DNA of 64,000 nt from Talinum fruticosum (GCA_021018815.1 JAITYX010000017.1:7936001-8000000), one strand, 5' to 3'. Positions 37,846 to 49,291 are shown, numbered from the stretch's first letter. The notes: a model not told the origin generated them from the sequence alone. Numbers and translations are program-made.

Positions 37846-40306
37846 CCTTCAATCAAGGTGTGGAAGTGATCTGATATGCCCTCAGACATGAACTATGTTG
37901 TTTCATTAGGAAAACTCTGCAGCCAGCAAGAATATATGAGTACTTATCAGTTAGTTTTTCTTTTCCCTTCTGTTTATTCTTTCCTTCTTTTTTTTTTTTT
38001 TTCTTTTTATGGAATTTTTTTTTTTTTTGGGGGGGGCTCTTCTTGCATGTTACACTCATGTAAATTACACTCCAGGAATCTCTTATGTTGTAGTTCACAA
38101 GATTAAACATAATGGAAAGAAACCCTTCACTCTCAAAGTCACTGCATTTCCTCCATTGTTATCTTCATAAATCGTAGCACAAATAGAGACATGTTTTTAA
38201 GTCTGTCGTGCTCAATAAACTGTGAATGTCTAGAATATTTGGTGTCCCAGTACCCAAATTCGATGCTTAAGTAACATGAGCAAGTGCATTAGTCAGATAA
38301 TCAAGTCTTTGAAGTTCCCAAATTCTGCCCTTAACATGAACAAGGGCATTAGCCACCAAGCCCCACCCTAGGCACTTGAAATTCTTAATGAGCCTGTTTG
38401 TCCAGCCTCACCATTGTTCCTAAATGCCTGTTGCCCCAACTTTATTCCTCCATAAGAAAGATTATCTTTTGAGCCAGCTATGCACACCTATTAATACCCC
38501 CAGCCAAGGGGGGTGGTATAGGCCTATAGCCTAGTTACCTATCCCACCTCTTGTTACTTCAATATACTCTCAGTAATTGCATGCATAAGATCCATTTCGT
38601 TAAACTTTGGCAGTGGATTCAAAATGTTATCCAGTGGAATCTCTGTTTTTAACGCTTTACAATAGTCTGCATGCCTGCAATTGATTCTAGTATTCTACAT
38701 TGTTTAGACTTGCTATTACTACTTCGGTTATGTCATGTTGTTAGACCTGTACTATCTCAATTGCTAGCTAAAGTATTTGCATTTTTCTCCCATGATCTTC
38801 CTTACTAGCTTCCCTTTATGGCCAAACTTCATGCATTATCACATAGGTAGGGCCTCAATTCATAATATTTACTCTTGGCTGCAGTAAAATACTTATGACA
38901 CTTATCAATTAAGCTACTTCAGGCATTTCTTTAGTAACATTAAATTTGTCATCACTTTAGCATAGCTAAGCTTGGATTACTCTTTTGTAGCTTTTTACAT
39001 GACCAGAGGCCTAATTAGCTACCTTTCTTTAAACATCTAATTCCCTAGTATTTCAAGTCTAGTTGAGGAAAATGAACCCAGGACATTAGACATTGCCTCC
39101 CCTTACTAAGGTCCCAGGGCTTGAAGGAGTAGTTTCATATCAAAAAATTCCTATGTTTTATACCAGTTCTCATGTCTTCCAATCACTGATTTAAATCAAA
39201 CAATGAAAAATTCATTTAATTTAGGAATCCCATTATCAGTTGCCACCTTCACCGACCCAAATCCGCCTGATAAAACCCTGCATAATAGGCATAGGGTATT
39301 TGCCTCAAAAGACATGTTACTGACATTTTCCCATAATCAATGTAGACAAACATGTCAGCCTGCTCAATTGTACTCAATTAATCACCATTTACTTGCCCCA
39401 CTGGGTAGATGTATTCCAAAATGCATCTATCATCCAGTATTTTACTTGCCTCAAATTAAATATTTAGACTTAGATCAAGTGGGCCTACCCGTGTTCAGAT
39501 TGTTCTGCCGCAATTCCTTCCATGCTTGACATAATGGATCTACCAAACCACCAAATGGAACGTGTGTAGATTCTTCACTAATTGATTTGCCTGCTTTGTG
39601 AAGCCAGCATCCATCACTTCTTTGAGTGCATCACGGAGGTTTTTAGCCACTGAAACCATTTCTGTTAGGTGGAGTTAATCAGCACAATTATACCTGGAAA
39701 AATTGATCCTATACCCGAACCTAAACTGAATGACCTACACCCATACCTTACCTGACGCCTGAAACAGGCTTGCCCAAAACTGGACCCGAAAGCCGAATTG
39801 ACCCCGACCCAACATTTCCCACAATGTTAATTCTTTTTGCAATACAAGGGCCAAATCTCAGTTGATCTGAACCGACCTGACTCGAACTAAACAAAAATGT
39901 TATCTACCCAAAACAAGACCCTCATCCAAACTTAACCCAACCCATACCTGCACTAAACGACCTATTTATCTAGTCTATGTGCAACACATATTGTTGCTTA
40001 ATCGATTCATGCACTTCCCTGCTGCAATGGTTTGTATTTCAATTATGATTCTGCTTGAATTTTGATCATGAAGCTTTACATTGTCTGCCATAGCAGAGAA
40101 ACCTTAGTCACATTCAAGCCCTACCTTGATTATCATGATGAGGATACTTGAATAACCAAGAGCATCATATTCTTTTCTGGCCCGATCTGCAGGTTATCTA
40201 TATGACGGGTTGGAGAGAGCACCCCTCTCAACAAAAGGCAAAAAGGAGGGGATCAGCCACTGTATCCTTCCAGGACCTTCAGAAACAGTTTGGAACCGGA
40301 CATTAG
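12420..40306 (+). CDS. NDUFAF5: NDUFAF5 homologue, mitochondrial complex I assembly methyltransferase-fold protein (two frame breaks)
   Basis: The product is the plant homologue (Arabidopsis At1g22800 type) of NDUFAF5, a SAM-methyltransferase-fold protein of the mitochondrial matrix; in humans it hydroxylates an arginine of NDUFS7 during complex I assembly. Exons: 12420-12575, 14754-14834, 15762-15838, 19430-19571, 19920-19989, 20092-20155, 20240-20318, 27431-27518, 33454-33518, 33591-33680, 40193-40306. All introns are GT-AG and phases agree. The expected product is 342 residues (human about 345). The N-terminus ([12 protein letters not shown]) suits a mitochondrial presequence. Family marks are CLGGS (SAM motif I region), [43 protein letters not shown] and the C-terminal [11 protein letters not shown]. 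Exon 3 lacks 2 nt in an A run and exon 6 lacks 1 nt in a T run, so the frame as given is broken. It is either a sequencing artefact or a recent pseudogene. Confidence 0.93.
12576..14753. other. intron 1 of the NDUFAF5 homologue
   Basis: This 2.2-kb GT-AG phase-0 intron separates the presequence exon from the exon starting [11 protein letters not shown] see no transposon end or coding sequence in it. Confidence 0.8.
15742..15761 (+). promoter_or_regulatory. alternative 3' splice site region of exon 3
   Basis: The conserved acceptor is CTTGTAG, ending at 15761. A second acceptor, TTTCACAG, ends at 15741. Splicing there adds 20 nt, giving 97 nt instead of 77. This restores the downstream frame ([12 protein letters not shown]) and inserts an unrelated LIILTCR in place of DCK. 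It may be used in the plant, or be a false rescue of an assembly error. Confidence 0.45.
17050..17127. repeat. 43-bp tandem duplication
   Basis: ATTCATTCATCAAGTGATAA, followed by TAGGGGTTGCAGTTC, occurs at 17050 and again at 17093, separated by TGGGCCCC. Confidence 0.9.
17165..17283 (+). mobile_element. LINE 3'-end relic
   Basis: The segment ends with AATATCGCCTTGTC, TATAAATCTTTTGATTAC and TTATCAAAAGG. This is the form of the 3' UTR end that plant L1-type LINEs carry before the poly(A). Only about 110 bp remain and no target duplication is clear. Confidence 0.45.
17740..17776. repeat. (AG)n microsatellite
   Basis: This is a perfect AG run of about 37 bp in intron 3. Confidence 0.95.
21905..22191 (+). 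mobile_element. 5'-truncated LINE or SINE-like insertion
   Basis: The element ends in GTACAGGGTGACATCCCC, TTTTATTACTTATCCC and a 17-base poly(A). It is flanked by a perfect 10-bp target duplication, TTCTATTGTA (21895-21904 and 22192-22201). Its 3' end matches the usual plant L1 tail. The upstream ~200 bp have no coding potential, so a short LINE remnant or a SINE sharing the tail are both possible. Confidence 0.6.
22356..27358 (-). mobile_element. near full-length L1-type LINE, antisense in intron 7, degraded
   Basis: Reading leftward, the element shows an ORF1 start near 27250 and a DUF4283-like segment near 26600-26290. Next come a zinc-knuckle remnant near 25970 with an in-frame stop, and endonuclease pieces at 25556-24920 with RIFSKIDR and ISDHSP. 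Then come the reverse transcriptase with [10 protein letters not shown] and RGFRQGDP (24030-23815) and a FADD catalytic box near 23735, and last a zf-RVT-like tail (23090-22510). Stops and frameshifts are spread throughout. A perfect 11-bp repeat, TTCATTTCATG, at 22345-22355 and 27359-27369 is a convincing target duplication. The 3' poly(A) has eroded to about five bases. Bases 26721-27015 are a later insertion. Confidence 0.85.
26721..27015 (-). mobile_element. LINE 3' fragment nested in the intron 7 LINE
   Basis: On the minus strand a reading like [12 protein letters not shown], followed by a K/R-rich tail, matches the end of a plant LINE ORF2. Its 3' UTR and an A-rich tail (T run at 26721-26735) lie at the low-coordinate end. 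TATTATCCC flanks it on both sides (26710-26718 and 27016-27024), which supports target-primed insertion. The ORF1 text of the host LINE resumes across the insertion. Confidence 0.7.
27519..33453. other. intron 8 of the NDUFAF5 homologue
   Basis: I recognise no protein family or transposon end in this 5.9-kb intron. The open frames at 28106-28486 (hydrophobic, + strand) and 30403-30744 (- strand) match nothing that I know and lack splice or context support. A GA-rich tract lies at 32041-32107. Confidence 0.6.
35214..36402 (-). mobile_element. 5'-truncated L1-type LINE fragment
   Basis: Leftward reading shows [11 protein letters not shown] and [11 protein letters not shown], then a DNL-RRG-like stretch, then [17 protein letters not shown], the zf-RVT region that closes plant LINE ORF2. 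Several stops interrupt it. The 3' end is an A-rich tail (T run at 35211-35237). A direct repeat, CCATGCATTATC at about 35200 against CCATGCATTGTC at about 36402, is the probable target duplication, with one mismatch. Confidence 0.7.
36461..38030. repeat. three-copy tandem repeat, ~436-bp unit, with expanded TA tract
   Basis: The unit begins TTGCAATAGGGAATGCTA at 36461, 36896 and 37334 (steps of 435 and 438 bp). Each copy contains a minus-strand LINE fragment reading [13 protein letters not shown], a GT/TA microsatellite and a CT-rich arm, and the first two end in a long T run that joins the next copy. The third copy carries a TA tract grown to about 270 bp (37571-37843) with TACGTACG interruptions. 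The copies are nearly identical outside the microsatellites, so the array is recent. Confidence 0.9.
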
Positions 40307-40600
40307 GCTGCTCAAACCTTCATCTTTTTTTATAAAAAAAAATATATAAAATTGAACCCTCTCCCAGTGAACAGTACAAGATCCTGGAGGGAAATTTGTT
40401 CTTCACTAGATTGTTTAGAATGTAATAGGACATAATGTAGGATGGCGGTGCAAATGTTGGTAGTGTTTTCCCAAGGGCGTGTTTGTCGTGCTTACTCTGT
40501 AAAGGGAGGCATGCGAAGCCACTTATGTATGTTCACTTGGATGTAATGTAACTTTCAAATAATGACCTTTGTCTTTGCTTTCAATTTCATTGGCATAAAA
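40307..40600 (+). other. probable 3' UTR of the NDUFAF5 homologue
   Basis: This sequence follows the TAG at 40304-40306. No single clear AATAAA decides the end; several T-rich, TGTAA-containing patches near 40440-40560 could serve. Confidence 0.4.
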
Positions 40601-41880
40601 CTAACGGGTTTTTAGACTTCCATCCGATCCTCAGTCTGTGTCTGGCTCCTCTTAAATATGGTGCTCTATTTTGCTCTTCTCAGGCGTATTTGGTAAATTC
40701 TTGCTTGAGACGATGTGAGGGTGGTTTTAATTGGCGATGTACAATTATGTACATGGGTCCTATGAGACGAGTTTTATATTTTTTGAATTTTGAATAATAA
40801 TTTAATTTAAAATGTTGTCCAACTTCCAGTTGCATTTACCTTCTAAAAGAAAATTTAAATGGGCAGATTAGCAGAGTAGGAATATAAGTGTATGAGCTTA
40901 TAGGTTTAAGTTGATAAGTGTATGGACGGGATTGTCAACAATAGGATGTTGAGATCTATCACAGTTGTCGATAAGTGTATGGAGTGATATATCAAAATTG
41001 TCGATAAGTTTATGGAGTAATCTTTTCATGTTATCCATACAAGTCAACCATTAATCACAATGATGCTGTCAAACATTTCACGGTTCGTTTTCATTTAAAT
41101 TATTTAAAGATTTTATTTTTACTAGTAAAAAGTATACTGTGACATATTAAGATTAGATATTCGTTTTTTACTAAAAGTATATTTAATAACTATTTAAACT
41201 TTCTAAGTACACTAATAAAATGGGTACTGGATTTCACTAATGTGACGTGAAAGTATTAAATAAAAAATATCACCATAAAAATAAGAAGATTTTAATTTTA
41301 AAAATTAAAATAAATCAATCACAATGCGTCAGTATATTTTTAATGCGCTTTTTGTTAATAATAATAAAGTTTTGATTACAAAATAAAATGAACTCTCTTC
41401 CCCAATTGTTAGTGTCATTCTCGTAAAATTCTCGTGTTTTATTTTTTCTTCTGTCTACATTAGAAGATTCTTGAATGTTATTTAATTTCTTTTAGAAACT
41501 CCAATATTATTATTTTTACCTTTGCCAATTTATATTAAAAAAATGAACATACAAATAAAATATTATGATTTCCATTATTATAAAAAGTTAACGATAACCG
41601 ATAATACCTATAAATTCTTATATGCACTTAGGAGTTTATACTTTAAGATGACACATCATTGCCAAATATACAAATTTACCACGCATGTAAATTCTTTATA
41701 AAAAAAATTACAAATTGTCCTAATGCTAACATAATTTGCGCCAGCAAAGAACTTTGGTTGGGCTCGACTCTCCAACTTCCATCGCCATTTTCTCTCTCGT
41801 CATTTTCTCTTTCGTTGTTTTCTCTCGACGTCCAGTTATCCTCGCCATCGATCATCCTCACAATAGTTCATATCTCTCAT
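40601..41880. other. unassigned AT-rich intergenic DNA
   Basis: There is no coding or transposon end that I recognise. Near 41740-41880 a CT-rich, TTTTCTCTC-repeating stretch leads into a GAA-rich patch. This resembles a gene or transposon leader, now cut by the LTR that follows. Confidence 0.4.
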
Positions 41881-41884
41881 ATGC

Positions 41885-41959
41885 ATTGAAAAAGAAGAAC
41901 AGAAGAAGAAGAATAGAAGAAGAAGACGAACCCATTGAAGAAGAACATAAGAAGAAGAC
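41885..41959. repeat. GAA/AAG-rich tract
   Basis: Imperfect AAGAAG repeats lie here, and the tract resumes at 46377 beyond the LTR insertion (GACGAAGAAAGAAGAGG). It was one tract before the insertion. Confidence 0.7.
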
Positions 41960-42535
41960 TGTAACAACCCTACCCTAATTAATATCATTAAACAACAATT
42001 AAGCTAACCTAATTGAGCGCGTGCACTTCAATTCGAAATTTATAAGTGTTTGTTTTTGTAGGGCTCAAACTACCGTGGAGGCCTTCGATCAAACATACAA
42101 TTTATGCATATGTTGGATAAATAATGTTACTAATGAAATGATCCAACTAAATGTTAAACATCAAATACTAAATAATAAAAATAGAATTACATTCTTGTAA
42201 TAAAAAAAAAGGTGGTGTAGTAACACACTTAAACATATACATATGCTCTATATAAATAGAGTAAAAATAAATTTAATAAATAAGATCAATCATGAACACT
42301 TTCATATAAATACTTGATTTGAACATGTCATTTAATTGGTCGTATAATATTTTTCTTGGCCTTAATATTTATAAAAACAATTAGAATTATGTGTCTTAAA
42401 TTAATTCACAAGTATCTAATTAATGACATTATATTTAATAATTTACCTAATCATATAAAATTGATCAAACTAAAATTAAAATCAAGTCAAGTCAAATTAA
42501 GTCAAATACATACTTAGTAATAAAGCAAATAAATA

Positions 42536-42582
<47 letters not shown>

Positions 42583-43589
42583 TAAGCCAATTATTTTAAC
42601 TTGCACATGGATTTACCAAAACCATGGTTTTATTTAGCCATAATTTTTAAAATGCACATGGTTTTAGCCTATGGTTTTCTAAAAACAACTTGACAAGTAT
42701 CATGCATGCATTGGTTTGAAATTCCTATAAATAGGAGTTGATTTTCCTCTCTTAAAGTACCAAAAAGAAACACACCAAAAATAGTGATAGGGAATGAAGG
42801 AGTTTGGAGAAAATGAACAATTTGGAGGTTTTGCTTGGTAAATAAAGAAACACAAAGGAAGTAGAGAGAAGGAAAATATGATCATGAAATTATGTTGCAT
42901 GTATTATTTGGGAAAAATATTATAGGTTGAAAATATAAATGGAGATAAGTAGGGTTAAAGTAAAAAAGTTATCTTTAGGGAGCAAGGAGGGTAGGCAAAA
43001 AGAGAAAATTTTAAATAAGGTGCAAAATAAGAGGTAATATAAAGTTATAATATGGAGTAAGTTGGGATGTATTAAAGTTTATAAATATGGTATACACGTA
43101 TAGTAGGAATTTATCTTTTCACCAAATCAAATTTCACTGGAGTTGAAGGTGTACAATCCGAGTTATGATCGTTTTCAAAATGGTGCAATTTTTACATAAA
43201 TTGGGAGCAACTCGATTCAAGTAAGTTTTTGAGGTTCTTCTTGTTCTTTTTGGAATGTATGATTTGAATGAAAGTTTTAGATTATTTTTCAAGCTTTCTA
43301 AATTTGGGTTTTATGCCTTGATTCGATATCGGATGAAAAAGATATGAATTTTCTAAATTAGCCTTAAAATATAACCAAAACGCTCAAGGTTTTGTTATGT
43401 GATTAGTGACAATTTAGCATGAGTTATCGAGTTAGTTGGTAATTAATAATAAGGGAACATATTAATTGACTACTTTGAATATGTTAAGAATTCACTTCTA
43501 TTTTATATTGTTGTGTCGTTTTTAAGTTTGTATAAGCCAAAATAAAATTGATTATATACGAATAATTTTTAACCGACGTGAGAAGTATG

Positions 43590-43638
<49 letters not shown>

Positions 43639-46371
43639 AAAGGTTGGAAATGAAACTATGTGAAAAATAATAATGAGCAAAATTAATATAAGAATATTAT
43701 TAAAAGAAAAGAATAGTTATATACACGTAAATACTTATATGAATTATTAGGGAGTATAAGATACATATTACGAATTTCTACCCTAGTGGTTATTATAAAT
43801 AAAATTAGGAACTAATAGGAGGGTTAATAGGAATGGTCTAAATAGAGGACAAAACATTTCCTAATAAAATCGGATTATAACAATTAATCTAAGAATGAAA
43901 CACTAAACGTTGCGTCAAGAGATTTAAAACTCGCAAGGAATGATCAAATTATTGACCATATAACTATTTATTTAAGCGGTAGAAGAGGATCCTCCAATGG
44001 TTGTCGAGCTGAAGACTCGGACTGTCATATACATCATTCTGAATTCCATCAAGGAACCAGGTATAGGACTTCATCTCTTATAAGATTTTGATTAAAAGTC
44101 ATTCTATCTGTTTTATAAGCTTTTCCGAGTGATATAGCATCTTTTCTAAGTGTTACAAAAACTATCGCATATGTTCTCTTTTGACTCGATCGACTCGAAA
44201 GCATATTCTTGTTTATCATTTCACACATAGTTCCGAGTCACTCGGACAACACTCAAATATATTGCATGTTCAAACACTTGTTCTATTTTGCATAAACTTA
44301 TGTCCGACTTCATGATCTAAGTTTGATTGGATTACTTGTGTTAAATCATCTTTCTAAGTCGGCATGCTTGGTTTGAACATTGGCAGTCTAGATCAAGTCT
44401 TTCCACTCGATGTTATTTATCTGACTTGTTTTACTTCTATATTGACTCGAGATGGAATTTGAGTATAATGGATATTAGACTCGAGAAAATTTCATTTCTT
44501 TCGACCCGGATAATTTTACATTTAATTATCTTAATTAAAATTATTATCTGTGTCTAATCTTGGACCAAAGTATTTTATATTTTGAGAACCAAATTGATTT
44601 ATTTTTGTAGGTTATTGAAACGAGGCTATCATATTTTTGAATTACAAAAGTAACCGAGCTTCAAAACGTCAAATCACCGGCAGAAAAGGCTTTTTCCACC
44701 TCCGACCAAGGTCCGGACAATCGTGTCGGGGTTGTCCGTTTCCAAAGCTGGAAATCCGCAATGCTAAGCTCAACGATGGTTTCCACCCTACTTTTCGGAC
44801 ACCACCAGTGGATTGGGACTTCCAAAGGAGTCAAGAGCCATTGCCCAACGTTCACACCTCAACGGATATTTTCCGAGTGACTTAGAAAATCCATTGCAAC
44901 GGTCACAAAGGACTTCCGATCGGAAGATAGTCACAACGGCTAATCTGCTTGGTTATTTATAAATAGAAGCCAAGTCTCAAGACTTGAAGATTGCTGAACC
45001 AATTGTCAATACACGCACTTAAGAAAAAGTCATTGTATTCATACTCAATCTTCTACTTACAACTCCAACTCGTACTTAATATCTTTCGAGTTGTAAGGTC
45101 TTGTAATCGGTTTACAAGCACTCATTCTTACTTTCGAGTAAGGCTCCTTGATTGAGCTGTAAGGGTTAACTCAACTCGGTTGTCCCTAACTGTAAAGGTT
45201 ACCTCGGTTAAGAAGTACTAGATCGGATAAGGTAATTTCGAGTTTGGGAAAATCTTGAAAGGAATTGTCTAAGGGAGCAATTCTGGTTGAGTCTTTCTAC
45301 TGTATTTTGTGGATTGAAAATAGTGGATTTGACTTAGTACTTGGATTAGCACTGGTCGTGGTTTTCTTCCCGGGAGGGTTTCACGTAACTTTCGAGTTAG
45401 TACTTTTCCGAGTCCAATCTAGACTCGGACTCTCCATAGAGTCATCTTTAGTTTTATTCTTCCATTACTTATTTAAATTTCCCCATCACCTTATTCACCC
45501 CCTCTAGGGTGACTTAGTCTCTCCAAGAGCAAACCTTCACGAGTCAATGCAAATCATTATGTATCGGTAAAAGATATCAAGGCTAAGATACGTTTATTGC
45601 TTGTACCTTACGAAAACCCATATGTTTATACATAACAATATCAAATGGTTTGCTTAATGAAATGAACCATTTCAAATATTATTTGTCACCTAATATGTGG
45701 CCCGCCCATATCAATCATAGCAGCGTGATCATACTTGTGATCACACCCATATATATTTGGCCATTATCAACCGAGACTTTGCCAATCGGTGCAGGTATGC
45801 GCATATTTAGGGAAACCGATGATCGTAAAGAGCCACTTAGATAATAAATTAATAATTGTTTTACTACATTCTTCCTATCTGATTTATAAATGAATTGAAA
45901 TGCACGTACTTACAAATAACTTTACACAATATTCATTTACAATGCAAGGATAAATGTATTGAGCCTCGACTCACTATTTCAAAATGTTTTTGTATGTTTC
46001 ATTTTAGGTAATGCTAATGTTGATGGAAGTAAGGAGTAGACATATTTATTTTGGTCAACGAGACTTAGAAGCTCACAGTGATAGTAAGGTATGTCATGTT
46101 GGAAGTCATATATTTTCCGATTAAACAAGTTGTAATTATGATGGTACTGTCAACTTGACTTGACGTTATATAAGTTTGATGTCCGAGATGTTTGAACTTT
46201 ATTTTCACAAGTGACGTAGTGGAGTCCTGCTCATATTATATTTTCAAAGGAGTTACCTCACTCTTTGTATAGAGCGGCGGTAACGCTTCTAATATTCATT
46301 TACGCTACGCTAATTACTAGTTAATTAGTCACTAATACTAAATTGGTAATTATGGGATTCGGGGTGTTACA
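41960..46371. mobile_element. solo LTR, Ty3/gypsy type, carrying a nested insertion
   Basis: It starts TGTAACAACCC and ends GGGGTGTTACA, with a perfect 5-bp target duplication AAGAC at 41955-41959 and 46372-46376. The outer length is 4.41 kb. Removing the nested segment at 44010-45539 leaves about 2.9 kb, similar to the solo LTR at 4180. GAGCGGCGGTAACGCTTC near 46273 is of the kind found near the 3' end of such LTRs. No gag/pol, primer site or second LTR is present. TA microsatellites lie at 42541-42580 and 43593-43634. Confidence 0.8.
44010..45539 (+). mobile_element. probable copia-type solo LTR nested in the gypsy LTR
   Basis: Bases 44950-45540 have the layout of a copia LTR: TATAAATAGAAGCC (TATA-like), a transcribed-region style stretch, repeated GTAAGG/GGTTAACTCAACTCGG words, and a C-rich close, ATTCACCCCCTCTAGGGTG. 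Candidate ends are TGAAG at 44010 and CTTCA at 45539, perfect 5-bp inverted ends. The flanks CGAGC (44005-44009) and CGAGT (45540-45544) match at four of five bases. The exact ends are less certain than the identity. Confidence 0.55.
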
Positions 46372-46376
46372 AAGAC

Positions 46377-47600
46377 GAAGAAAGAAGAGGACTTTAGTTA
46401 TCTCCAGTTGAGCTTGGTCATTAATAAATCACGCAAATAACATTGGCCATTTCGTTCATCTTGTGATAATTAGTTATGGAGGAAGCAAGCAAAACGAAAA
46501 CAATATGTTACATCGGGAAGAAAAGTTATGTTCTATTTTATGGTGAATTATACTATAACTTTATTGAATTTGTACCTATAAAATGGGATAATTTCGATTA
46601 CATTTACATTGTAAGGTGTCTTTCATCATTTCCGGTTGATTTCGTGGTATTTCACATTTGTTCATATGAATATATAATACTTATCCATGGGTAATATTTA
46701 TTTGTTCACGTAAATGAAATAATTTGTTCAAGGTGATCATCGTATGACTTTAGAATATTGTAGATTGGTTCATTAGGAAAATGAAATATACAATGTGATT
46801 GGCTATAATATTTATTTGTTCACTCGAATTATTTATTCATAGTAATCGTACCCTATTTGTTAATATGCATGTCATCGTTATTCATGAATATTAAACTATT
46901 TGTTTAAGGATGTCAAACTATTTGTTCAACGATATCAAACTATTTGTTCATTACATAAAATGTAGTTGTTCGTCATCAGTAAATAAATTTTTTTCATTGT
47001 ATATTTGTTCATTTCTAAATATTCATTTGCTTATTTGGCATGTAGTATATTCGTTCATTAGATATCTTAATATTTCGATGTGATTGGCCGTAATGTTTAT
47101 TTATTCACTTGTAATGAAATAGTTTGTTCATTATTTGGACTGTATTGTTCACGAATACGAGTTTTTAATTGTTCATGACACTAATTTCTAAATTTTTATT
47201 GACAAGTACTGAAGGAACTTTAGAAACGGAACACGAGCCTACCGAAATTGAAATCATTAGCGGGGACTCGTGTGCAATTGAAGAAAATTGTGATGAGGAG
47301 CAACCAATGCTTTTACAAAAGCTCTCCAACCTTTAAAAAGGAAAAAACTTCATGAGGAAGACGAGCCAAGAGAACCGACAATTTGTTTATTTGTACACTA
47401 CAATTTATTCATACTATTCTACTTGTTTGTTTATTTAAGTGATACAACTTGTTCATTGTATGGTATATTTGGTCATCGACATAATATAATTGTTCATGGT
47501 ATTATGCTTAGTTTTGTTCATCGAAATAATATATTTGTTCATTCAAAGTATATGCATTGTATACCTACAATATATTTAATTAAAATTACGTTGATCATGA
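46377..47600. repeat. zone of reiterated TTTGTTCA word
   Basis: TTTGTTCA and close variants (ATTGTTCA, TTTATTCA) occur about a dozen times between 46690 and 47540, at irregular spacing in AT-rich sequence. This is the same design as the AACACTAAA zone at 1440-2560, with a different word. Between 47216 and 47335 a short acidic, exon-like frame (about 40 residues, with TEIEIISGD and EENCDEEQP) ends in TAA. I cannot assign it. It may be an exon remnant of the same element. Confidence 0.55.
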
Positions 47601-47610
47601 TAAAAAAAAA

Positions 47611-47935
47611 ATCACATTGATCGAATATCAAGTACCAATGAACAATTTGAACATACTATGTGAAAACAAATATATAAAGATTTGTGAACAATTTAACACT
47701 ACCATATGAACAATTAAAGAAGAAACATTCATGTGATAGATAAACCTTGGGACAAACAATGGCAAGAAACAAAAAAATCACATTGACTAAATAGCAATTA
47801 CCAATGAACAATTTGAACATAATGTGTGAACAAATACATAAAGATTTATGAACAATTTAACATTGTCATATGAATAATTAAAGAAGAAACGTTCACGTGA
47901 TAGATAAATCTGCGACGCACAATGGCAAGAAAAAA
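47611..47935. repeat. 166-bp tandem duplication
   Basis: Two copies start ATCACATTGA at 47611 and 47777. Each carries CCAATGAACAATTTGAACAT, ATTTRTGAACAATTTAACA and AGAAGAAAC. The TGAACAA words are the complement of the TTTGTTCA word upstream, so the two zones form a loose inverted arrangement. Confidence 0.85.
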
Positions 47936-48374
47936 TGCTTCAAACTACCATTGTTACATAAGATCAATAACCAATTAATTTAATAAAAAAATTGATAATT
48001 GCTTTGAACGTTGAACGTGGGATGAAACTGATCGCAAATATTTTATCCAATCGGTTATAATAGGATAGACTTGGTTAAAAAGGATAATTTATTTATTTTT
48101 ATCTTAATAGATAATGACTTAGAAATTATTTAATGATATGGCATCTAGGAACACGTACTCACGGGAGTATATCGGAATTTGCACTTTTTCCGAGTCGGCG
48201 TGAGGGTGTATATACTCCCACCTCTATCATTGTTATATTGGATAATACCAACATTATTAGAAGCGGCTTGGATATTATAAAGTGAAAAAGAAATGTGCGA
48301 GACACATTTGCGCCAAAATTTCTCACCCTTCATAATCTCTTTTCACTTGAGCTCTAATCCATCTCTTAAAACAC
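47936..48374. other. unassigned DNA between repeat zones
   Basis: I see no gene or element end in this stretch. Confidence 0.5.
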
Positions 48375-49192
48375 TAATATGGCGTTTGGTTAAATGTAAT
48401 GCAATAGGAGTGTAATGTAATCAATTGTATAATGTAACTAAGTATGTAATGTAATAGGATAATAATTACATTATTATATTTGGTTATATAAAAAGTGTGA
48501 TGTAATCACAAAGGTAATGGATTATTTCAATAGTAAAGAATAGTAATTAAATTATTGTAGTGGAGATAAATGTTATCTAAATAAAAATTTCAGCTATATA
48601 TTTAAATTTGAATTTTTTAAAAAATATTTTCTATCAAATAATCAAGTTTTATTTCTTTTGCGGCAAATATCAACTATATTATACTAATGAAAATAAATAT
48701 TGTAATAGAGATAAATGTTATCCACATGAAAATATTTTAAATTTGAAATTATATTTGAGATTTTGTTAATCTTTTTATCATATTTTTTAATTTTGAATTT
48801 TTTTAGTGGCAAAAAGATCAACTGAATTCTTCTAGTGGCGATAAATATTTGTCGTAGTGAAGATAAATGTTATCCAAATAAAAAAATTTAAACTCTAAAT
48901 TTATATTTGAGTTTTTTTATTCTCTTCTATCATATAATTAAGTTTTGAATTTTTTCATTGATAAAAAATACCAACTAAAATTGTTTTATGGATGATAAAC
49001 ATTTATTGAATTAAAGATAAATTAGCAAGTAAAAAATTTTGATCTAAAAAATTTAATTTAAACTTCTTTTATCTTTTTAATTGAATAGTTAAATTTTGAA
49101 TCCAAAGTATTGAAGTTGATTTTTCTCTTAATGACCAACCGATCATATCATATATTAAGATAATAGGAAAAAAAAAACAAGTTCCTTCTCAA

Positions 49193-49257
49193 ATGGATGA
49201 ATTTTTGCTTGCTAAGGAGGAGAGAGAAAATGGATATAGAATAAAGAAAGAGGGAGG

Positions 49258-49291
<34 letters not shown>

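Larger units (their letters stand above)
33681..40192. other. intron 10 of the NDUFAF5 homologue
   Basis: This 6.5-kb intron holds a LINE fragment (35214-36402) and a three-copy tandem repeat (36461-38030), listed separately. Bases 33681-35200 and 38031-40192 contain no feature that I can assign, apart from a GACCC-rich patch near 39700-39830. Confidence 0.75.

Noticed and set aside
37523..37891. Open frames of 100-120 residues made of Tyr, Ile and Thr
   Set aside because: They are translations of the TA microsatellite and are not genes.
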